A stretch of DNA of 34,013 bases from an uncultured Oscillospiraceae bacterium (lineage in GTDB: Bacteria > Bacillota > Clostridia > Oscillospirales > Oscillospiraceae). The stretch spans positions 1 to 34,013 of the forward strand of contig CAKUDE010000023.1 in NCBI GenBank assembly GCA_934645175.1. The letters run 5' to 3'. This document shows positions 29,510-34,013 of the stretch, in pieces (within the stretch, counting starts at the first letter, position 1; every line of letters begins with the position of its first letter). The notes below the pieces were generated by a model. That model had not been told where the DNA came from and searched no databases. It saw only the letters and a program-made list of their open reading frames with translations. The position numbers were made by a program, and so were the translations under genes.

Positions 29510-32161
29510 TCAGAAGCCGATTTCTGCGGCAAAGCCCTCAAGAGCCTTGTCAAATTCGGCGCCGGAGAAGCAGTAGTGCATCTCGGTGTAGTCCGCACGG
29601 AGCTTTTCAACCTCGGCGGTAATGTCCTTGTTGCGCAGGATGCAGTCGGCCATCAGCTCGGCCAGACGGGCGAATTCCTTCTCGCCGAAGCCGAAGCGGG
29701 TCATTTCATTGACGCCCATACGCAGCGCGCCGGAGGCGGTGAAGCCTTCTTCGCACGGTGTGGCCTGATAGTTGACGATCACATTGTTCTGCTCCAGACG
29801 TTCGGCGATTTCCGGGCCGATGCCGTAGCCGACATTGACGATGACCTGGTGCGTCTCGGTGTAGCCGATGGCGGGATCGCCCGCAACGTCCAGACCCTGC
29901 GCCTTGAGGCTCTTTGCAAAGGACTTCGCGTTTTCGATGACAGCCTTCTGATAGCTGCCCTTGAACTGGTTCATCTCATAGGCGGCCATGAGCAGACCGA
30001 GCTGCGTGCCGAGGTGATGGTTGGAGACGCTGCCCGGGAAGGTGCGGCTTTCAATGGTCTCCCACAGCTCGTACTTCAGATCCTCGGGCTTGTAGTTGAC
30101 GGCGATAACGCCGCGCTGCGGGCCGAAGAAGGTCTTGTGCGTCGAGCCGGTAACGATCTCTGCGCCTTCCTCGAAGGGCTTCTGGAAGTAGTCGCCGACC
30201 AGACCCAGAACGTGCGCCATATCGTACATGATGGTGGTTTGCAGTCCCATTTCGTCCACAAACTTACGGATGGCGGCAACCGGCTCCTTGTGCAGAACCA
30301 TGCTCTTACCGAAGATGATGAACTCCGGACGATACTTCTCGATGACCTTCTTGGTTTCCTCGACGTCGATCTTGTAGATGTTGTCCTTGCAGACGGGGAA
30401 GTTGACGATGGCGTGACGCTCGGTGACGGGGTCAATGGCGACATAATCGTGCAGCGCACCCATCGGCTGAGCGCTCAGGTGACCGCCCTTGATGATGTGG
30501 TTGTTCAGGATGTAGCCCAGACGCTTCGGGTCAACCTTGCGGTTGCCGCGGTTTTTCCAGTCCATCAGAGCGGAGAACACGGCGGTATTGGACATCTGAC
30601 CGCTGGTAACGCGGGTCTCGACCTCGGTGCAGCCGAAATACTGCTTCATCTGCTCGACCAGGAGCTGTTCGACGCGGTTGATGAACTTCGTGCCCTGATA
30701 ATAGAACACGTCGGCATCGTAGAAGGACTTGATCTTCTTATGCTCGGCATAGCGGAAAGCGGGGTCGGAGCCGCAGAGCATCTGCACGGCGCGGCTGGCG
30801 GAGTTTTCCGACGGGATGAGGTTGATGCACTGCTTTTGGCGCCAGTGATGATTCTGCGCGGCGTCCTTCAGAAGATCGAGGGCAAAGCCGCTGCGGTCGG
30901 CGGCTGCGGCCGCGGTTGTTTCCTCTTCGGGAAGCTGATAAATAATCGGGCGGGCGAAGGGAGGTGCATCGACGCGCATGTGGTAGGGAGGAATGGCAGC
31001 CTTGAGGCGCTTGCCGCGGACGTCAATCTCCACGACCTCGTCCTTGAGCACGTCGCTGTCAATGTAGCACAGACCGATGGAGCGCTTGGCGGTGTCGTCG
31101 AGGATTTCGGTGGCGAGTCCCTCGCCCTCGTGGCGATAGTAGGGAACCATGGTGCCGGAGGTGACCCAGCCGATCAGCTTGCCGTTGCGGTAGATCTCCA
31201 TGCCGGCGCGCATGACGCCGCGGTCGAGCAGGGTGATCGGACGGATACGGCGCGGCAGGTTTGCAATCTCGGAATAGTCGCGGCTCAGAATCTTCTGATA
31301 GGCGGAGTACTGGATCTCCAGCGGCTTTCTGCCGACGAAGTCGCCCTTCTGCTCGGAGAAGCTGACGGCAAACTTGGCCAGCGGCACGGCGAAGATCGGC
31401 AGCTCGCTGCCGTCCGGCGCGAGTCCCATCTCGTGGCCGTACAGCGGCAGACCGGCTTCCAGACGCAGCGTATCGCGTGCGCCCAGGCCGGCGGGCTTGG
31501 CGCCCAGCTCTTCCAGCCGCTTCCACAGCCATGCGGCCTCGGCGGACTCGATATAGACCTCATAGCCCAGAGGCTCGCCGGTATAGCCGGTCTTGGCGAC
31601 GCGCACGGTGCGGCCCTCGAACTTGAGGGTATTGAGTGCGTTCTTCACCGGCTCGGTCAGCGCCTCGCCGCCGGAGAGCTGCATGAGCATATCCTTGCTC
31701 TTGGGGCCCTGTACGGCAATGGCGGCATAGTCGGCGGTGATATTGGTGATCGTGCAGTCATAGTTTTTGACGATCTCGGTCAGGTGGGCAAGATCCTTGT
31801 CGGTGTTGGCCGCGTTGACAACCAGCAGGAAGCGCTCCTCCTCAAAGCGGTAGAGGTAGGCGTCGTCTACGGCGCCGCCGCGCTCGTTGGGGATAATGCA
31901 GTACTGCGCCTGATTCAGGTCGAGGGCGTTGACGTTGCTGCTCAGAACGTGCTGCAGGAAAGCAACGCGATCCGGGCCGGCGATGATCAGACGGCCCATG
32001 TGCGACACGTCGAACAGGCTGCATTCGTGGCGGGTGTAAAGGTGCTCGGCAACAATGCCGCTGGGGTACTGGATGGGCATTTCCCAGCCGCCGAAATCAA
32101 CCAGCGTTGCGCCTTCGGCAACATGGATGTCGTAAAGCTGAGTGCGCTTGAGTTCGCTCAT
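29510..32161 (-). CDS. GcvT-serine hydroxymethyltransferase fusion protein
   Basis: One uninterrupted 883-residue frame joining two folate enzymes. Residues 1-405 are GcvT (aminomethyltransferase): VDFGGWEMPIQYPSGIVAEH, catalytic Asp near 100 in GGAVDDAYLY, GYTGEPLGYEVYI, and the barrel end DVRGKRLKAAIPPYHM. Residues 406-424 are an Ala/Glu linker (PEEETTAAAAADRS). Residues 425-883 are SHMT: LIPSENSASRAVQML, the PLP lysine K676 in TGSTHKTFFGPQRG, and NHHLGTQLGLLMAA. GcvT makes methylene-THF, which SHMT uses with a second glycine to form serine. The SHMT half looks like the archaeal-type branch (STHKTFFGP) rather than canonical GlyA (TTHKTLRGP). AGGAGGAA precedes ATG 32161. It is first in the glycine-riboswitch operon. 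Confidence 0.93.
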   Translation of the reverse strand: MSELKRTQLYDIHVAEGATLVDFGGWEMPIQYPSGIVAEHLYTRHECSLFDVSHMGRLIIAGPDRVAFLQHVLSSNVNALDLNQAQYCIIPNERGGAVDDAYLYRFEEERFLLVVNAANTDKDLAHLTEIVKNYDCTITNITADYAAIAVQGPKSKDMLMQLSGGEALTEPVKNALNTLKFEGRTVRVAKTGYTGEPLGYEVYIESAEAAWLWKRLEELGAKPAGLGARDTLRLEAGLPLYGHEMGLAPDGSELPIFAVPLAKFAVSFSEQKGDFVGRKPLEIQYSAYQKILSRDYSEIANLPRRIRPITLLDRGVMRAGMEIYRNGKLIGWVTSGTMVPYYRHEGEGLATEILDDTAKRSIGLCYIDSDVLKDEVVEIDVRGKRLKAAIPPYHMRVDAPPFARPIIYQLPEEETTAAAAADRSGFALDLLKDAAQNHHWRQKQCINLIPSENSASRAVQMLCGSDPAFRYAEHKKIKSFYDADVFYYQGTKFINRVEQLLVEQMKQYFGCTEVETRVTSGQMSNTAVFSALMDWKNRGNRKVDPKRLGYILNNHIIKGGHLSAQPMGALHDYVAIDPVTERHAIVNFPVCKDNIYKIDVEETKKVIEKYRPEFIIFGKSMVLHKEPVAAIRKFVDEMGLQTTIMYDMAHVLGLVGDYFQKPFEEGAEIVTGSTHKTFFGPQRGVIAVNYKPEDLKYELWETIESRTFPGSVSNHHLGTQLGLLMAAYEMNQFKGSYQKAVIENAKSFAKSLKAQGLDVAGDPAIGYTETHQVIVNVGYGIGPEIAERLEQNNVIVNYQATPCEEGFTASGALRMGVNEMTRFGFGEKEFARLAELMADCILRNKDITAEVEKLRADYTEMHYCFSGAEFDKALEGFAAEIGF

Positions 32162-32203
32162 AGAAATGGTTCCTCCTATATTTTAAGTTGCATTGAGACA
32201 TAG

Positions 32204-32241
32204 AAAAAACGGCACAAAGCCCCCTACGGGAACCTTGTGCC
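32204..32241 (-). terminator. Riboswitch expression-platform terminator
   Basis: Minus strand GGCACAA (32235-32241) pairs with TTGTGCC (32211-32217), followed by GTTTTTT. It sits between the glycine aptamers and the fusion-gene start, so it stops transcription when glycine is low. Confidence 0.85.
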
Positions 32242-32245
32242 TCCG

Positions 32246-32410
32246 TTCAAAAACCTGAGAGATTTCCCGCACGGGCGGGTTGCCCCTTCGGCGTATGGGG
32301 CAAGCCCCATCCTTCTCGGAGTATCGTCATGAGCCGGTCCTTTTGCCTGAGAGTTTTCGCATTCCCCTTCGGCGCCACGCGGGCGTGAGCTCTCCCGGCG
32401 CAATCTTCCG
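32246..32410 (-). ncRNA. Tandem glycine riboswitch
   Basis: The minus-strand leader has the paired pattern of glycine aptamers. Aptamer 1 (about 32396 to 32335): GGGAGAG, CGCCGAAGGGG, CTCTCAGGCAAAAGGAC. Aptamer 2 (about 32323 to 32246): CCGAGAAGGATGGGGC, CGCCGAAGGGGCAA, CTCTCAGG, ACGGAG. The repeated CGCCGAAGGGG and CTCTCAGG cores are diagnostic. With the terminator at 32204 it is a transcriptional ON switch: glycine binding should allow expression of the cleavage operon. Confidence 0.92.
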
Positions 32411-32454
32411 ATCCATATTCTGTTCGGTCGGCAAGCGCCGTCTTTCTATGAGGT

Positions 32455-32484
32455 ATGTTACCACAAAAAGGTCAGAGGTGTCAA
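32455..32484 (-). promoter_or_regulatory. Promoter of the glycine operon
   Basis: Minus strand: TTGACA (32479-32484), 18-bp spacer, TAACAT (32455-32460), about 50 bases before aptamer 1. It is divergent from the promoter at 32517. Confidence 0.7.
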
Positions 32485-32516
32485 CAGTTTTTCCCGGCAA
32501 AGCAAACTTTTTCTTC

Positions 32517-32545
32517 TTGCGAAACGAAAAGATTCACACTATAAT
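32517..32545 (+). promoter_or_regulatory. Promoter of the zinc-ribbon/ferredoxin cluster
   Basis: TTGCGA (32517-32522), 17-bp spacer, TATAAT (32540-32545), then AAAGGAGA (32553-32560) and ATG 32570. The leader is only about 20 bases. Confidence 0.7.
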
Positions 32546-32569
32546 GGGAACGAAAGGAGACGATTGCTT

Positions 32570-32872
32570 ATGATTATGGACGGCTGTCAGGGGAAGCCCC
32601 GTACCCCAACCATTCTGGAAAAGGTTTGCCCGCAGTGCGGCGCCGAGATCGAGATGTTTTCCTCGGATACCGAGGTTCGCTGCGAGAACTGTGGTTTTGT
32701 CGCGTATAATGATACATTGAGCTGTGTGCAGTGGTGCAAATACGCCCGTCAGTGCGTAGGCGACGCCATGTATGAGCAGATGATGACCATCGCCGCGCGG
32801 CAGAAGGAGCAGCGCGAGGCGGAGAAAAAAGCCCGATTGGAGGCAAAGGAAAATGAAGCGAAGGATCATTGA
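32570..32872 (+). CDS. Zinc-ribbon protein, unknown function
   Basis: A 100-residue protein. Residues 20-45 form a zinc ribbon, CPQCGAE and CENCGFV, spaced about 17 apart; a second pair, CVQWCKYARQC, follows (three cysteines). The C-terminal 30 residues are a basic/acidic helix (QKEQREAEKKARLEAKENEA), likely a coiled coil. ATG 32570 has AAAGGAGA 9 bases upstream; a TTG two codons earlier is also possible. It overlaps the next gene by 20 bases, so the two are coupled. No role is known for such proteins beyond zinc or metal binding. Confidence 0.7.
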   Translation: MIMDGCQGKPRTPTILEKVCPQCGAEIEMFSSDTEVRCENCGFVAYNDTLSCVQWCKYARQCVGDAMYEQMMTIAARQKEQREAEKKARLEAKENEAKDH

Positions 32873-33521
32873 GATCGACCGGGAAGCGTGCGACGGCTGC
32901 GGTCTGTGCGCCCGTGCCTGCCATGAGGGTGCCATCGATGTGATCGACGGCAAGGCGGCGCTCTCGCGTGAGCATTTCTGCGACGGTTTGGGAGATTGCC
33001 TTCCCGCCTGCCCGCAGGGCGCCATTCGCTTTGTCGAGCGCGAGGCGCCTGCCTATGACGAGGCGGCGGTCCTTGCTGCAAGGCTGCCGCGCATCGAACC
33101 GAAGCCGGGCGGCTGCTCCGGCCTGCGCGCCGCGCAGAGTTCGCCGTCGGACGGCTCCGCGCTGCGGAACTGGCCCGTGCAGCTCAAGCTGCTTGGTGTT
33201 ACCGCGCAGTATTTTCAGGATGCCGACCTGCTGATCGCAGCCGACTGCACCGCCTTTGCCTGTGCGGATTTCCACAGGCGCTATCTTTCCGGTCGCACGG
33301 CGCTCATCGGCTGCCCGAAGCTGGATATGGTGGATTATTCGGAAAAGCTCACCGCGATTTTTACGCACAATGACATCCGTTCCGTGTGTGTTGTGCGGAT
33401 GCAGGTTCCCTGCTGCGGCGGCCTGCCCTTTGCGGTGCAGCGTGCCGCAGAGGCCAGCGGCAAGCGGATCCCCGTGGAGGTCGTGATTCTGAATCCGCAG
33501 GGGGAAGAAGTCGATGACTGA
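32853..33521 (+). CDS. Ferredoxin-like 4Fe-4S protein with Cys-rich C-terminal domain
   Basis: A 222-residue protein. The N-terminus has two ferredoxin motifs: CDGCGLCARACHEG (Cys 13, 16, 19, 23) and CDGLGDCLPACPQG (Cys 43, 49, 53). The second motif has a Leu where CxxC would have a cysteine, so it may be incomplete or rely on a different ligand. The C-terminal domain (about 115-222) contains more cysteines in DCTAFACADF, GCPKLD and VPCCGGL, possibly another metal site. It overlaps its neighbours by 20 and 8 bases. An electron-transfer role is likely; the partner is not visible. Confidence 0.8.
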   Translation: MKRRIIEIDREACDGCGLCARACHEGAIDVIDGKAALSREHFCDGLGDCLPACPQGAIRFVEREAPAYDEAAVLAARLPRIEPKPGGCSGLRAAQSSPSDGSALRNWPVQLKLLGVTAQYFQDADLLIAADCTAFACADFHRRYLSGRTALIGCPKLDMVDYSEKLTAIFTHNDIRSVCVVRMQVPCCGGLPFAVQRAAEASGKRIPVEVVILNPQGEEVDD

Positions 33522-33915
33522 CCGACGCCGCGCAGCGGCCATCGGACTGGCTCGCGCAATGGACGGTACGCCCGAGCTGCGTGCGCTGCGTGCCGCAGCG
33601 CAGGTGCTGCGCACGCCCGGTGCGGATGCAGCGCTTCTGCGCGAGGAGAAATTCCGCCTCTCGCCGGATTGCCGAACCTGTGCGTCTCCCTGCCTGCGCC
33701 ACGCCGATTACGACGATACGCAGGCGCAGGCGGATACTCCGGAGCTGTGTGCGGCAAAGGAAGCCGCCTGGACGGCGCTTCTTGCGTGGCTTGCGGCGCA
33801 TGAGCCGGACGAATCCACGGCGCAGCCGATGGCGGATTTGCTGTATTATCTCGGAGAGAGTTGGGTCGGCGCGACGGAACTGGAGCGCTGTCTGGCGCGT
33901 CTCGGCGCGATCTGA
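33514..33915 (+). CDS. Cysteine-containing protein of unknown function
   Basis: A 133-residue helical protein, last in the cluster, overlapping the ferredoxin gene by 8 bases. Its only motif is CRTCASPCLRHADYDD (Cys near 53, 56, 60), which could bind a metal. The rest is Ala/Leu/Glu-rich helix (RALRAAAQVLRTPG; WTALLAWLAAHEPD). No family recognised. It appears complete at its stop. Confidence 0.6.
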   Translation: MTDRRRAAAIGLARAMDGTPELRALRAAAQVLRTPGADAALLREEKFRLSPDCRTCASPCLRHADYDDTQAQADTPELCAAKEAAWTALLAWLAAHEPDESTAQPMADLLYYLGESWVGATELERCLARLGAI

Positions 33916-34013
33916 ATACCAAAGGAGCCTCCCGGTCGGGCAATGTCACTAAGTTAGAAATATTGTTATCAAATGTAACGCCCTAACGAATGAGTGCATT
34001 CCGCAAGGGATGC
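33916..34013. other. Window end, no gene seen
   Basis: Holds a possible hairpin CCCGGTCGGG (33930-33939) and GCATTCC-GCAA-GGGATGC (33996-34013) at the very edge. AT-rich in between. Nothing else can be supported. Confidence 0.3.

Noticed and set aside
29576..32203. 875-codon open frame antisense to the GcvT-SHMT fusion
   Set aside because: Shadow of the strongly supported minus-strand gene; no domain is readable.
1..34013. CRISPR array
   Set aside because: No regularly spaced direct repeats with unique spacers were seen; the repeats found are pairs, hairpins or terminator copies.
1..34013. rRNA genes or a complete tRNA gene
   Set aside because: Only the 3' half of a tRNA-Lys at 2620-2664 could be folded.

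Overview
The window looks like a chromosomal segment of a Gram-positive gut Clostridia, most likely an Oscillospiraceae/Ruminococcaceae-type anaerobe. Pointers are strong AGGAGG ribosome sites, consensus sigma-A promoters, a HrcA/CIRCE heat-shock operator, pyruvate phosphate dikinase, a SpoIIQ-like sporulation peptidase and a split GcvPA/GcvPB glycine decarboxylase. Taxonomy is inferred from gene content only.

Region 1 (1-2933) is the right end of a prophage: the end of an amidase/SLH endolysin, two lysis-type membrane proteins, a small HTH-like protein, two unrecognised phage proteins and a short ferritin-like protein. It ends at the 3' half of a tRNA-Lys(UUU) gene (2620-2664), read as an attR. 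Next to it is a 162-bp hairpin-rich element that repeats the tRNA 3' tail.

Region 2 (2956-6930) is core metabolism: lipoate-protein ligase (minus) and pyruvate phosphate dikinase (plus), transcribed divergently.

Region 3 (about 7010-21250) is an accessory island, by eye more AT-rich than its flanks, with nearly all genes on the minus strand. It opens with a scar made of a serine-recombinase tail abutting a regulator tail. It then holds four self-regulated cassettes: AraC regulator plus ABC exporter; TetR plus a putative 13-gene operon (Cys-rich KTR protein, membrane protein, AbrB-like protein, serine hydrolase, second-type ClpP, GNAT, DUF3795-like, TfoX-like, GNAT-YoaP, chloramphenicol-acetyltransferase-like, SAP/DUF6434-like, PUA/ASCH-like); TetR plus membrane protein; and TetR plus isochorismatase plus two membrane proteins. 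Each TetR cassette has a textbook promoter with a palindrome in or beside it.

Region 4 (21314-26260) is core again: a lipoprotein, a SpoIIQ-like M23 peptidase, an unrecognised secreted protein, CIRCE-controlled Hsp20, 5-formyl-THF cyclo-ligase and a diacylglycerol-kinase-like lipid kinase. A MITE-like repeat sits between two copies of one terminator.

Region 5 (26294-32484) is a glycine-cleavage operon on the minus strand. A tandem glycine riboswitch with terminator precedes a single 883-residue GcvT-serine hydroxymethyltransferase fusion, then gcvH, gcvPA and gcvPB. The fusion joins the enzyme that makes methylene-THF from glycine to the enzyme that uses it to make serine. Lipoate ligase (region 2) would lipoylate GcvH, and the folate cyclo-ligase (region 4) serves the same one-carbon pool. 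Region 6 (32517-33915) is a divergent, overlapping three-gene cluster: zinc ribbon, ferredoxin-like protein and a Cys-containing protein of unknown role.

The best candidates for something undescribed are the GcvT-SHMT fusion under glycine-riboswitch control, the 13-gene TetR operon, the prophage half-ferritin, and the tRNA-tail element.
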